Notes: generated from the letters alone by a model not told the origin. 64,000 nt of DNA from Chondrosia reniformis (GCA_947172415.1 OX359201.1:496001-560000); one strand, 5' to 3'; positions 45,613-58,183 are shown, numbered from the stretch's first letter. Made by a program: numbers and translations.

Positions 45613-45944
45613 TCATCTGGTTCCTCCTTGGAGCCAGTCCATGTGCAATATATACGTGATTTCCCATATTTTGCCTCTTTATATAAGCATATGCACTGGT
45701 GGAATTTGGACCAATACCTGTTATAAGTCAATAGTATCCATATTCATATATGGTCTCCATTGGTTTCCACTGGTCTCCACTGGTCTCCAATTGTCTCCAA
45801 TTGTCTCCACTGGTCTAAGGAGGCAAGCAAAAAGTTCTCTAATTATCTATCTTTTGCCTTTTTTCTTTTTCGGTACTTTCTTACTTTTTCCTTTTTTTAA
45901 TTTTTACAAATAACATCATGATTTTAGCAATATAAAGACACGGG

Positions 45945-46460
45945 CAGACGGCCTTTGTATTTTTATAATGCAGTAATTTACAAGAGTATACTAAATGCTT
46001 ATATATAGATATATGCTTTTGTGATGAGTTGGGTTGTATATCTTATATCTCACTATGAATTCATCATTATCGCCAATTGGGATTGTATAAATCACAGCAA
46101 TTTGAAATGCTTAATTATGTGTGTCATCATATTTTTCTTTTTACTTTCTTAGGAATTTTTTTTTTTCTTTTTCGTTTTACTTAGTTCGAAGTTTTTTCCT
46201 TTTTTCCTTTTTATCGTTTTACTTTGTTCGAAATTTTTTCCTTTTTTTCTTTTTTCTTTTTCGTTTTACTTTGTTCGAAGTTTTTTCTTTTTTTCTTTTT
46301 AATAGACTTGCAGCGTGGCCGCAATCGTGGCCTTTGTAACACTTATTATGCGATAATTTACAAGAGTATACTGAATGCTTATATTTGTGATGAGCTTTAT
46401 TTATACCACTCTCAAGCTCATTATGAAATTAGTATCGCCAATTGGGATTGTATAATACAC
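45945..46460. repeat. ~370-bp direct duplication with T-rich repeats
   Basis: TTTACAAGAGTATACT-AATGCTTATAT and CGCCAATTGGGATTGTATAA occur at both about 45970-46090 and 46350-46452. Between them are three or more units of TTTTTCGTTTTACTTTGTTC-GAAGTTTTTTCC. Confidence 0.75.
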
Positions 46461-47820
46461 TGCACAATGATCATTTCTGTTTGACAATTCTGAAATATAC
46501 ATGTACATGGTTTAAAATTAAAAAAATGTTCAAACAATGTAGTTCTTAAAAAATAAACAAGCTTCATGGTTGCCACGCTGTTTCTTCTCCTTTTGAGTGT
46601 TACTGGAACGGTTCTGCAGTACTTCGTTTCGCATCACTTTACTGAGTAAAAGTGATCCCAGGGCACACCACGTGGAGGTAGAAGTACTTTGTGCCCCAAA
46701 AGGCCTCCGGTTTCTCAACTCTGTTTGACACTTCCACTACTTGCGTCGTAAGAGAAGCTGCTCGGGAACGGTCCGGCGTACCTGACCGACCTGTGACCAG
46801 TTACTAGTCCTGCTCTGCCTCACGCTACGGACAGAACAAGCCCGACCCTGGCGGACCACAAACTCCCACCAATGAGAATCATCATGTGCACACAACGCAG
46901 CTTGGGAGCACTGTACACAGACTTTAGCTCATTGGGATCGGCCAGGCGCTTTAGAGTAGGGACCCATCAGTTCACTGAACTGCAAGAAAAGAATTGAAAA
47001 TACATAATATAAAATACAAAGAAATACTGCTTTGAATACAAATTAAATGCAAATTCCTTCCAAACCAACCTGAAGCTGCAGCCTACAACAGGGGTTCCTG
47101 ACCGACTACGTAGTGGCACTGGACCACACCAACCTCCAGGTACGGGTCGTATAGCAAGAATCCCGCAAGTGCCAATTTAACCACACAAGCAGGATTAATA
47201 GTGAGATACATCTCCAGGCACTAACCCATGATAGAGAGACCACCCCACTATACGAACACCGATGACCCTTCGGATAGGCATGTACCATTGCTCGTACTCC
47301 AAGAATGGTTTTCGCATCGATCCACACCAAAGTAGACCTCCAGAGTTGATAGCCCGGAGGCCAAAGACTGAATATTTCCTCGACTATTTATTAGAAATGG
47401 TCGGCGGGAAATATCGTGAACTTGGCGGAAAATCATGGAATTAAAATTTTGTTTATTGTTTTTCGAGGTCAGTTCAAGAACAATAGACAACATGCAGAAC
47501 ATGACCCGGCCTATTCAGCAAATTGTTATTGTTATTGAATTTCGACTAGAAATCATTGATGGCTATTCAGCGAAGTAATCATAAAATGTCCATGAATAGA
47601 AATGCTTAATTAATAATTAATAACAAGCTATCTTTATCTGATTGTTTCTTTTAATTTAAGCATATGCACAAACTCTTGTAAGCGCATGAATGAACATGTG
47701 AATCGGCATGTTGCATGCACAGCACAGGACAACGTCACATTGAAAAAATATATATAACATTAAATGTTTGAGTATTTTACGTATTGTCTCGTGCTATTGC
47801 TCAATCAGTTTGTGAATCCA

Positions 47821-50724
47821 AAATGGCCGTTGCTCAAACTGCAACTTTGGCGTACGTTGTCCATGCCTAAGTTACACTCATTGGTAAGTCATCTTGTTTA
47901 GAGAATCAGATTAATGAAGTCTATAATGTTTCTTTTTCTTTTAAGTTATAATGTTATGATTAGCATACAACATCTTTATCTTGTGTAAAATACTTTTTAC
48001 TTGTGACTGTTCAAAATGTAATTTGTACTTACCTTCTATACAAGCTAACATATACAAACATTTTGATTAGGCAAATATTATGTCTTATTGTGCAGTCTAT
48101 ACTTTATTGCACTTTTTCTATTTATAGAAGAATTGTCATGGAAGTCAAATATCAGTTACCTAGCAACATGTCCAATTAAAAAACAAGGAGGACTGGGTGC
48201 AATTATTATTAAAGTTATTGGCTTAACCCATTCAGATGGGAAAAGATAGTGAAAGGAAGTGTTGGATCAAGGGAGATTGCATGGAATATTTACAGTGAGA
48301 ATAACAACAGTACATCTGTTCAATGGGACCACCAGATTTAGCATGTCTGCCAGTCCCTAGTAACTCCCAGCTACTGTAATTCAGTTAGGGTAGGTATATA
48401 GTACATGCTTAACAGGTTCTCTATATCCTATAGATCAGTTTGCCCTGCTATTTGGCTATGAAACTGTACAATCTCTTTGAGTAAGATTATTATTGCTTGA
48501 GCTTTTATAGGAAAATTTGGCAGGTTAGTTGGACCTCAGTGTGACATTGACATTTGTCAAGATATCCCTGTTTGATGTCACTCTTGTCTTAGCTTATTAA
48601 GCTCAGATATTATACTGCCAGCTAAGTTAATGTTCTAATTGTTCAGTTTTAGCCTAAATTGATTGCATGGATTGCAGCTGTTGCTATGGCAATCTTGTTA
48701 TTTAGATGTAACCATGGTAATTTGTATTTGGTTGGTTGTATGAACTTTTTGTTCTTAAATGTCAGGCATGTTTTCCTCAAGTCTGACTAGAATGATAAGA
48801 ATTGTTCTTATAGTTTTCTATAGCAGTCCAGGTCAAATAATAATAGTACATTTCAGCATGTTTATTACCAGGTTCATACTACTGTGAGTTTCATTTTTGT
48901 TTCTATAACACTAGCTATAGTTTTTAATTTTTGTGTCTTAAAGTGATGAAGGAAGGTAATGTTAGGTTAACCAAAGGAATCCCAAACTTGTGTTGCATAC
49001 AGTTTGGCTTAGTCCATAGCTCTCAGCTAATGTTCTCCAGCCAAACCAGAATTGTGGCAGTGCTCAGCTGGAGAGCTCCTTGGCCATTTTAATAGGTCAG
49101 CAATTAGTTTAAAGTGTCTCTATGCCCTGGAGCCAGGTATCTGGCTGTTCCTATTGAAGTGTAGCTAGTTGCTTGAGTTTCATAGTGATCCTTGTTCCAA
49201 TTTTAGTTTAAAGTAGTGCATGTCAGTTTGTATTCTTTATTGATAACCATTTCAGATTCCAGATTATTGTTATGAATAGTTATGAGGAATAACAAAGAAC
49301 AATGGCAGGTCTAGTACAAAGCAAGTTATTATTTGTCCTATGACAGGGAATGATATTTGTTACAATAGCCACAGTTCAATAAGAACTTTCAGAATAGAAG
49401 CAAAGTAATTGCCATTGAACCAAACCAAAAATCTATTGTTACTTGTATTTTTTATTTTTATATGATCTCTCAATGTCCCAATATCAGGTTTGCTGGTAAA
49501 AAGTGCATTTTATGTTACCCCTCAATGCAGTGCAGTTGCAATATTTAATATTTATAACTACGTAACTTGATTGCGATTATCCTGGAGTGAGCACATTTTG
49601 TAACTTGCACTGTGTAGTACTTACATGTTGTAAATGCATTGTGTACAATACCTTGTGTATTCAGAAAATCCCTGGCTATGTTACCATAGCAACAGTTCAA
49701 TAGCAACTGTACAGTACATTTTCTGAATAACAGCCAAGTTAAAACAATGTCCTACCAGCTATATAAGTATTTAGTAGTTATTTACCCTCTCAAGATTATG
49801 TGACAAGTTAAGTATGTAATTGTTCATTTGTAGTCTCTTAAAGCTGTTGCTATGATAATGTTGTTTTTAATTGTTGCCATGGTGATTTCTACTTGTTAGG
49901 TAATATAAACTTACTATACAATCATACTGTATATTCACTTCTTCAAATACAACTAAGTTCTTCCCTATTTTAACCTTTTTATCAGGTACATTACATGGAG
50001 GAGAAGTAGATTTGCCTTTTGAGAAGAAGATTTAGGATGTTCTGTGGTTTATTTGCAGTTGAGAGGATTCTCAGTCTACAAGTGGAGTTGACAATTTATG
50101 ATATTCAGTATTATTGACTGTGTAATTATTCAGACATTGCACACACCTAATACTGTCATCTGTAATAATGAAACTTTTTGATGTCAAATTGTTATCCAGG
50201 TTATATAGATGTACTCATACATTTGGAACTTCTAGAAAATTACTGCAGCTGCACTTCTAAAGTTCATACTTAACAATATTAATTTTAATTAGAGGTAAAT
50301 GGCATATTAATCCTCAATCCTATTAATGACTCCAGGTTCTAGTGCTTCTGATTCGTTTATAGTTTCAGTATAGTCCATAATATGCAGTCAGTTATAACTG
50401 TTACATGCTAATGAAGGGATCTAATATAAAAGCAGTCATTAGAGCATTATAGAACATATTTACATACGTATTTCTCCAAACTTGGTCCTATATACGTATG
50501 CTAAGTCAATTTCTTGCATATAAGACTATACTGCAAGTGTACAAGTTTTACTGAAATGGCAAAATTAATAGTAAACTTCATTACAAATGTTCAGCTACAT
50601 ATTCAAAATTGGCAAACGTTTAATGATTGTTCAGCTACAAATGTATAGTGTTATCAAACATGTGTTCACACTGCAGTTCATTAAAGGTACGTACATATGG
50701 TAACAACTATGATGATGGTGATCT
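47821..50724. other. Non-coding stretch, possibly a spliced non-coding transcript
   Basis: At 47823 a small frame MAVAQTATLAYVVHA is followed within 25 bp by a donor-like TTGGTAAGTC; no recognisable coding exon follows for 2.9 kb. Internal repeats (48640-48740 with 49820-49910) and a segment (49770-50340) reappear at 58590-59060 as part of the segmental duplication. Perhaps an unannotated long non-coding RNA or decayed sequence. Confidence 0.3.
49680..49693. promoter_or_regulatory. X-box-like motif
   Basis: GTTACCATAGCAAC matches the palindromic RFX X-box consensus (GTNRCC-spacer-RGYAAC). The identical 14-mer occurs in reverse at 63459-63472, and related forms occur near 48682 and 49850. Function is only inferred. 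Confidence 0.4.
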
Positions 50725-51830
50725 TCACTTGGAGCATACGGCACAGGAGAGAGCCTTGCCAGCATCATAAGGCGGACAAGGCAGAAATTCACAGGTAGCC
50801 TTCATGAGGTAGGCTACAGCTGGATTGTCATCATCTCTGCTACCATAACCCTCAGCTGCTCCATCCACACAAATGGTAGACTTTCCAGTTCGTCCTCCAT
50901 ATTCAGTCCGTACTTCAGACATTAGGTATCCAGTGTACTCTGTGGTCCATGAGCGAGGGCAGGAACAGCTTGCAGGATAGGTGAACATAGCAGGGTTGGG
51001 AGTGTGACAGACGGCGCAAGGCATTTGGGCATGCACTACGTGGTTCAGAGGAGATGACGAGCCACCAACTGACTCATACTCAACCCCATAGAGTTGAGAG
51101 TACAGCGAGCTTGATGTATCGGAAGAACAATATTGCGGATTGCTAGGGAGACATAGGTAATCACTGGTGCCTCCTCCAATGTTGTACTTATTAGTGGCAG
51201 TGCGGCCTTGATACAGGAAGTCAGTTCCTTCTGGACATACTGTTCTGCCCCACCTTACAAAGACACTTCCACCTGTTTCAGGAGGTTGAACATTACAATG
51301 AACAGTTTGGATTTGTCTCCTCCTTCTTCTTTGAAGTGAGGGACCCTTGAAGATTTCATCTAATATATGTGCATGATAATATATATGTATGTAAGCCCAC
51401 GTCCAGATTGCACGTGCACCATATATTCAATATATATACATATAAAAAGAAGATATAATTTATAATCCATTGAATCTAAACTTATAAGGCTAGTATACAT
51501 TATATATATCTATATATATGTTCACATAGAGAGAGAGAAAAAGTAGTGACTCATGGGTCCTACTGCAGACACGTGCACATTTCTTCATGCATGGGTGACT
51601 GTAATAAAATCATTACTATAATTATAATTATATTTACAGGCAATTGGGTGAACTGATTATATATGTAATTAGATTATATGTACTCTATATATATTTGTAC
51701 CCGGGCTTTCTTCCTTAGAGAGATCCACTCCAACCACTTCAGGGTCACTTTCACCATTCACAAGAGAGGTTCTTATCTGAATGTGTACCGCTCCTAAAAA
51801 TAGGAGAAGCAAAATTCCATTCACCATCAT
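50725..51830 (-). CDS. Short-chain collagen C4-like secreted protein, copy A
   Basis: Two exons, 51830-51701 and 51359-50725, in phase, 254 residues. Exon 1 gives a signal peptide (MMVNGILLLLFLGAVHI) and an acidic linker. Exon 2 begins with a basic tract (LQRRRRRQIQT, a possible furin-type site) and then the Cys-rich domain: VRWGRTVCPEGTDFLYQGR, NKYNIGGGTSDYLCLP, SSDTSSSLYSQLYGVEYES, MPCAVCHTPNPAMF, SCSCPRSWTTEYTGYLM, GGRTGKSTICVDG, CEFLPCPPYDAGKALSCAVC. About ten cysteines suggest a disulphide-rich extracellular domain like those annotated short-chain collagen C4-like in sponges; this protein itself has no Gly-X-Y repeats. It is divergent from the collagen-like gene at 52408 (577 bp between ATGs). 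Confidence 0.85.
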
Positions 51831-52054
51831 TACAGCTTTCTCTGGAGACACTTAGTAAAGTGAAAATAAAGAGAGGTCCTGTAGCTAGCTTCTTATGATA
51901 TGAGGTCATAACCACAAACGACAAACAATTATAATTCAGAGTACTTGGTTTTTAATAATTTTCAAAGTTACATAAAATCAATTATAATTTGCTCAATATA
52001 ATTCTTGTATATATATAAGCATATGGATCATCTGTGAAAATGGTAGATTAGATT

Positions 52055-52215
52055 ATTAGCATTAGTAATAGCAGCATTAGTGATAGCGGCATTAGTGATA
52101 GCGGCATTAGTGATAACAGCATTAGTGATAGCGGCATTAGTGATAGCAGCATTAGTGATAGCAGCATTAGTGATAGCAGCATTAGTGATAGCAGCATTAG
52201 TGATAGCAGCAATAT
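52055..52215. repeat. 15-bp tandem repeat ATTAGTGATAGCAGC
   Basis: About ten units in the divergent promoter region of copy A; it creates an Met-Leu-Leu-Ser frame on the minus strand that is an artefact. A different expansion (ACTAGTAAGCACTAGCAGC) occupies the same place in the third block (60420-60540). Confidence 0.9.
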
Positions 52216-52353
52216 AAGAAGAGAAGAGTCTGATTTTATCAAGTCATTGGATCCTAATTAACCAGCAACCACAAGTGTGTATATAATCAAGTGATAATAT
52301 AATCACAAGTAATCTCATATGACCATATATTAACCATATTTGAAGTAAATATG

Positions 52354-52360
52354 TATAAAG
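52354..52360 (+). promoter_or_regulatory. TATA box of collagen-like gene 1
   Basis: TATAAAG 48 bp upstream of the ATG, within a block (GTATAAAGGGGCTGTTTA) shared with gene 2 (55848, 98 bp from its ATG) but altered in gene 3. Confidence 0.55.
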
Positions 52361-52407
52361 GGGCTGTTTAGAGCTAACATGTATAAGAAATCAAACTGCA
52401 AAGCGAG

Positions 52408-53797
52408 ATGTCTTACGTTTCCATTCTGGTCTCTGTTATTATAAGCTCCCTTTTAGTTCAGTCTGAAGGTAAAGGAGAAACAGTGAGTGTTAGTGGTAAC
52501 AATGTATCCGAGTGGCAGTTTACCATGAGAGGTGTGCCTGGAAGAGATGGACCAGTGGGTCCGGCTGGACCACCTGGACCACCTGGATCAACTGGTCCCC
52601 ATGGTAACGAAGGTCCTATTGGACCAAGAGGCAGTTTTGGCCCTCAAGGTAATCACTGATCAACTTTGAGCTTTGAGTTCATACGTAGTTATATATATAA
52701 TATACATATATATTATAATAGATTATTATTGTATTTTGTAACCTGTGCTGTATTTCGTTTTAAATTCTCTTCTCTCCGCATATACAGGTCCTCCTGGTGT
52801 TCATGGTCCCCCAGGCCCACCTGGGCCACAAGGAATTTTAGGTCCACAAGGAGTCCAAGGACCTCAAGGTCCCCCTGGGTTAACAACACTAAGTCAGGAT
52901 ACAGAGTTCCGTATTAAATCTGAGCTGAAGGAGGAAGTAATAGAAGAGGTTTTGGAGACTTTGAGAGAAAAGAACACATTCACCTCTCCAGCTGCAGGAT
53001 GTGATGAGATATTGAAGGGAAATCCTCAGAGCCCAAATGGGAACTATTGGATTCGCAGTTCAAAAACTCCTAATTCAGTTGAGAATGTATACTGCTCTCT
53101 ACAAGGGCACTGGGCCTGTGGGGAGGGGGTGTGGATGAGGGCGGGGTATTTTGATATGAGCTGTGGGGTACTCTCCATGTGTCCTTCTCCTCTTCAAAGA
53201 GTTATATTCAACAACAGAAGATATTGCATCCGACAAGGTGAAGGTTGTTCATCTGTTCAGTTTGATACACTTGGTAAAAGTTATTTACAAGTCTGTGGGA
53301 TGGTAAAGGCTTATCAATTTGGTCATATGAATGCTTTTAGCTCTGGAAGTCACTCAATTGATCATGCTTATGCTGAAGGTATTTTAATCACTACATATAA
53401 CACATCCAGCCATCATCGTGACCATATATGGACATACACAGTCGGAGATAATACAGGTCAATCAAGAGCTTATACACAGACTGACATGTGTCCTTGTTCC
53501 GGAAGACCGGCTGAACAACCTCCTCCATTTGTTAATGGTAACTATTACTGTGATGCAGTTAACAATGGTGATGGAGACACACCTGAGCAGTTCCATACAA
53601 AGCAGCTCTGGACTGCTTCTGGTCCATCTTGTTTTTCTGGATCTACCTGTTGCTCCAATCCAGACCAGCCTTGGTTTAAGGTGCAGCTGGCAGAGGCAGA
53701 CAGCAATAACATAGAGTTCCGCTGGTGTGCTAATGAAGGAGTTAATAAAGAAGCTACTCCAACGGAGAAAATAGAACTATTCATTAGAGTTGGTTAA
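52408..53797 (+). CDS. Secreted collagen-like protein with Cys-rich C-terminal domain, gene 1
   Basis: Two exons, 52408-52648 and 52788-53797, in phase, 416 residues. Signal peptide (SILVSVIISSLLVQSEG), a short linker, a Gly-X-Y tract split by the intron (PGRDGPVGPAGPPGPPGSTG and PPGVHGPPGPPGPQ, about 70 residues), a short helical segment (LKEEVIEEVLETLREK) that could nucleate a trimer, then a ~270-residue Cys-rich domain. That domain opens CDEILKGNPQSPNGNYWIRS and VYCSLQGHWACGEGVWMRAG, reminiscent of the N-terminal part of fibrinogen-related domains, and continues CSSVQFDTLGKSY, RDHIWTYTVGD, MCPCSG, FVNGNYYCD, STCCSNPDQPWFKVQL, IELFIRVG. Similar proteins occur in sponges and cnidarians without an assigned function. 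Gene 1 alone has an extra Cys (DMSCGVLS versus DMSGVLS). Confidence 0.88.
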
Positions 53798-54632
53798 CAC
53801 AGATCTTCTGTGTTATATTGGTTGTGAAAGGAGTTCTAACATTAGAAAATTCTGTAGTACTCAAGTAGATCAGCCAAACCTAATAGATACCCTTAGACTG
53901 ATTCAGAAACTTGTTTACCTTTCTATATACTGAGATATTAAATCTTCCCTCATTACATTGTAATTGATTATTAGCTATAGATGATATCATATCATATCAT
54001 TAGGTCTCTTCAATGTCATGTAAATTATATACGTATATTAATTTAGTCTAGTAAAATCGCAAACGCCTATCCTATATAAAATAATTTTACAATGTTACTT
54101 TCATTATCTTGTCAGGGTATTTATAAATATAGGCTAGCTGGATCTGGAATTTATAAATATATATAGGCTAGCTGGATCTGGAATTTATAAATATATATAG
54201 GCTAGCTGGATCTGGAATTTATAAATATAGGCTAGCTGGATCTGGAATTAAGGACTGGAACAATATAGCAGATATACATACATATATTATTATGTATGTA
54301 TGATAGTTTTGGGAAATTTTCGTTGTTAGAATTTGTGGTTGATTGAAACTACAAAACTTCCTTGCATGAAACTTTCCATTTTTCAACAACAAAATTATCA
54401 GTGTTCTGCGCTTAGCAACATATATTACAAAAATATAATTCATGTACCTTTATTTTCAACAATTTAAATGTTTCAGTTAACAAACATCATTATTATAGTA
54501 TTACTTGAATAAAAATCACTACACAAATTAAGTGTTACAAGTAGTGTCATTGTGTGATATACAGTACATAAAATATACATACATACAACCATACATACAT
54601 ACATCTATTTATATTATTAAATAGTCATTGTA
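53798..54632. other. 3' flank of collagen-like gene 1
   Basis: AT-rich sequence shared with 57342-58183 and 62227-63007. It holds the tandem repeat at 54105 and inverted TTTGGGAAATTTTCGTTGTT-like segments. No gene. Confidence 0.5.
54105..54250. repeat. ~34-40-bp tandem repeat
   Basis: Four units of GGCTAGCTGGATCTGGAATT followed by TATAAATATA. A single unit exists at the matching place in block 3 (62570), so the array grew in block 1 only. Confidence 0.9.
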
Positions 54633-55635
54633 TCAATATAATGAAGCAGTAGCTCCTTTGTTAGACAGAGTCTTAGCAAATTCAATAGCTGAAGTGAACT
54701 GTGTCCACCAGTAGGCACTCTCTCCCGTCTTGTTGTGACCCATAAAGTTGTTTACAAACTGCACTGTTGACAACAGGTTGGGAGGGTTGGACTTGATGAT
54801 GATGTAAACAAGGATTGGGAAGATCTCGTCAGCCCCGGCAGGCGAGCCAAAGCGAGATTGTTGTAAGGTGGACATGATACTCTTACAACAGTCACAGACG
54901 CACTGCAGCTTGCGGCTCGGAGTCTAACAAGACACAAGAGGAGGCGGCAGTGAAGTGACAGGCAGCAAAGATTATAACAAGACTACAAAGTGAAGTATGG
55001 GCTCCAACACTAGAATGTGTACTAAAACACTAGAATGTGTACTAAAACACTAGAATGTGAACTATATAAAACACTAAAGTGTAAACTACATCACTACATG
55101 GTGAACTGGGTCATTAAAGTATGAATAATCTGATTCTTGTCATAATATAACACATCTGTTGCTAACATTCTTTTCCTTATAGAGTGTATTAACTCACTCT
55201 CACTACATTCATCATTGAGAGCTTCTCTTGTGCAAGTGACCATGGAGCATCAGCATGATACACCTGAAGATGGGGATTCACATGATTGTCACATGACCAA
55301 GTATGTCACATGACAGCCTCAACGTACCTTTGGAATGAGCAGGCTTTCATGATTCAGAGTAACACTATCAGTGATCTCCTCAAGATAGTGACTAAACACA
55401 CTACAAGAAAGAGTGAAAACACATCAAGAGAGTAAACAGAAAATGATAAAAAGAGATGATAACAAACAGACATTAAGACAGCAAAATAGTAAACAAACTA
55501 AATTTTATCAAACTCTGTTGACATACTCGTCTCTAGCCTTGTCAAGGTCCTCGTTTGGATAGAATATCTCATTTTGAATGAGCGCTAAAACATGACTTTC
55601 AATGTTGTTCACAACACCTTCTCTGTCAGTCCAAC
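54633..55635 (-). pseudogene. GAPVD1: Truncated GAPVD1 3' end (VPS9 domain), copy A
   Basis: Four exons in phase: 55635-55527 (WTDREGVVNNIESH to LDKARD), 55400-55328 (DVFSHYLEEITDSV to LLIPK), 55263-55198 (VYHADAPWSLAQEKL) and 54923-54633 (TPSRKLQCVCDCC, GADEIFPILVYIIIKSNPPN, LLSTVQFVNNF, YWWTQFTSAIEFAKTL). These match the C-terminus of GAPVD1, a Rab5 GEF/RasGAP acting in endocytosis; the last exon is the core of the VPS9 GEF domain. No earlier exons precede it: beyond 55650 the sequence becomes the upstream region of collagen-like gene 2. It is therefore a fragment carried by the segmental duplication, although its frame is intact. Fusion to a new 5' exon cannot be excluded. Confidence 0.8.
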
Positions 55636-55951
55636 CTGAAAGAAGAATGAGGAGAGCAGCAATAGTAAGCACTAGCAGCATTAGTAAAAGCCAGCAATGA
55701 GAAGAGTTTGATTTTAGGAAAAGAAGCTGACAAAGATTTTCTTTTGAATTAACCAACAACCACAAGTGTGTATATAATCAAGTGATAATATAACCACAAG
55801 TAAACTCATATGACCAAATTTTAACCATATTTGAAGTACATAATATGTATAAAGGGGCTGTTTATAGAGTCGTAGACCATACTACATGTGGTGGTTAGTC
55901 TATGATAGAACTAGGGTATAACAGGTTTTATCAATCAGACTGCAAAGCGAG

Positions 55952-57341
55952 ATGTCTTACGTTTCCATTCTGGTCTCTGTTATTATAAGTTACCTTTTAG
56001 TTCAGTCTGAAGGTAAAGGAGAAACAGTGAGTGTTAGTGGTAACAATGTATCCGAGTGGCAGTTTACCATGAGAGGTGTACCTGGAAGAGATGGACCAGT
56101 GGGTCCGGCTGGACCACCTGGACCACCTGGATCAACTGGTCCCCATGGTAACGAGGGTCCTATTGGACCAAGAGGCAGTTTTGGCCCTCAAGGTAATCAC
56201 TGATCAACTTTGAGCTTTGAGCTCATAGTTATATATATATATATAATATACATAATATACATTATATGATTACTATGATATTTTGTAACTTGTACTGTAT
56301 TTCGCTTTAAATTCTCTTCTCTCCGCATATACAGGTCCTCCTGGTGTCCATGGTCCCCCAGGCCCACCTGGGGCACAAGGAATTTTAGGTCCACAAGGAG
56401 TCCCAGGACCTCAAGGTCCCCCTGGGTTAACAACACTAAGTCAGGATACAGAGTTCCGTATTAAATCTGAGCTGAAGGAGGAAGTAATAGAAGAGGTATT
56501 GGAGATTTTAAGAGAAAAGAACACATTCACCTCTCCAGCTGCAGGATGTGATGAGATATTGAAGGGAAATCCTCAGAGCCCAAATGGTAACTATTGGATT
56601 CGCAGTTCAAAAGCTCCTTATTCAGTTGAGAATGCATACTGCTCACTACAAGGGCACTGGGCCTGTGGGGAGGGGGTGTGGATGAGGGCGGGGTATTTTG
56701 ATATGAGTGGGGTACTCTCCATGTGTCCTTCTCCTCTTCAAAGAGTTATATTCAACAACAGAAGATATTGCATCCGACAAGGTGAAGGTTGTTCATCTGT
56801 TCAGTTTGATACACTTGGTAAAAGTTATTCACAAGTCTGTGGGATGGTAAAGGCATATCAATTTGGTAATATGAATGCTTTTTTATCTGGAAGTCAGTCA
56901 ATTGATCATGCTTATGCTGAAGGTATTTTAATCACTACATATAACACATCCAACAATCATCGTGATCATATATGGACATACACAGTTGGAGATAATACAG
57001 GTCAATCAAGAGCTTATACACAGACTGACATGTGTCCTTGTTCTGGACGTCATACTGTACAACCTCCTTCATTTGTTAATGGTAACTATTACTGTGATGC
57101 ACTGAACAATGGTGATGGAAATACACCCGAGCGGTTCTACACAAAGCAGCTCTGGACTGCTTCTGGTCCATCTTGTTTTTCTGGATCTACCTGTTGCTCC
57201 AATCCAGACCAGCCTTGGTTTAAGGTGCAGTTGGCAGAGAAAGACAGCAATAACATAGAGTTCCGCTGGTGTGCTGGTGAAGGAGTTGGTAATGAAGCTA
57301 CTCCAACGGAGAAAATAGAGCTATTCATTAGAGTTGGTTAA
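55952..57341 (+). CDS. Secreted collagen-like protein, gene 2
   Basis: Exons 55952-56192 and 56335-57341, in phase, 415 residues. Nearly identical to gene 1 through the signal peptide, Gly-X-Y tract and first half of the C-terminal domain. Differences cluster in surface-like segments: FGNMNAFLSGSQ against FGHMNAFSSGSH, SGRHTVQPPSF against SGRPAEQPPPF, AGEGVGNEATP against ANEGVNKEATP. The C-terminal domain has 279 residues from CDEILKG. Followed on the minus strand by a single GAPVD1 exon. Unlike genes 1 and 3, it has no divergent C4-like partner; its upstream neighbour is the truncated GAPVD1 copy A. Confidence 0.88.
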
Positions 57342-58183
57342 CACAGATCTTCTGTGTTACATTGTAGTTGTAAAAGGAGTTCTAACATTAGAAATAGTAG
57401 TACTCAAGTAGATCAGTCAAACCTAATAGATACCCTTAGACTGATTCAGAAACTTGTTTAACTTTCTATATACTGAGATATTAAATTTAAATAGTTACTA
57501 TAACTTCTTCCCTCATTACATTGTAATTGATTATCATATCATATCATGATGTATATATATATCTCTCTCTTCTCGTCTCTTCAATGTCATGTAAATTATA
57601 TAATTTAGTCTAGTAAACTTGCAAAAGCTTAATCCTATAAATTAATTTTACAATGTTACTTTCATTATCTTGTCAGGCTATTTATAAATATAGCTGAATC
57701 TGGAATTATAAGGACAGATCAATAATAAATACAAATACAACTAAGTTCTTCCCTATTTTAACCTTTTTTTATAACTGGAACAAAATAGCAGATATACATG
57801 TATTATTATGTATGATATATAGTTTTGGGAAATTTTTGTTGTTAAAATATGTTTAATTTGTGGTTGACTGAAACCACAAAAATTTCTTGCATGAAATTTT
57901 TCATTTTTTCAACAACAAAATTGTCGAACATATATTACAAATATATTTCAACACGAAAATTTATCATATGAAAATTTCCAAAATTTTATGGTATAATATG
58001 TATTATACTTTTTACATTTTTCATGTCTCTTCATTTCCAACAAATTAAATGTTTAACAAACATCATTATTATAAATAAAAATCACCACACAAATTAAGTG
58101 TTACAAGTAGTGTCATTGTGTGATATACATAAAATACATACATACATACATACATCTATTTATATTATTAAATAGTCATTGTA

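Larger units (their letters stand above)
44690..47820. other. Gene-poor region
   Basis: No protein gene recognised. It contains the reverse R1 copy (45365-45612), a CCACTGGTCTCCA microsatellite (45745-45815), T-rich repeats with a direct duplication (45950-46460), and a GC-rich island with unidentified short frames (about 46560-47510). Confidence 0.5.

Noticed and set aside
51669..51851. Earlier start for C4-like copy A at 51851
   Set aside because: That codon is GTG; the first ATG at 51830 gives a clean signal peptide.
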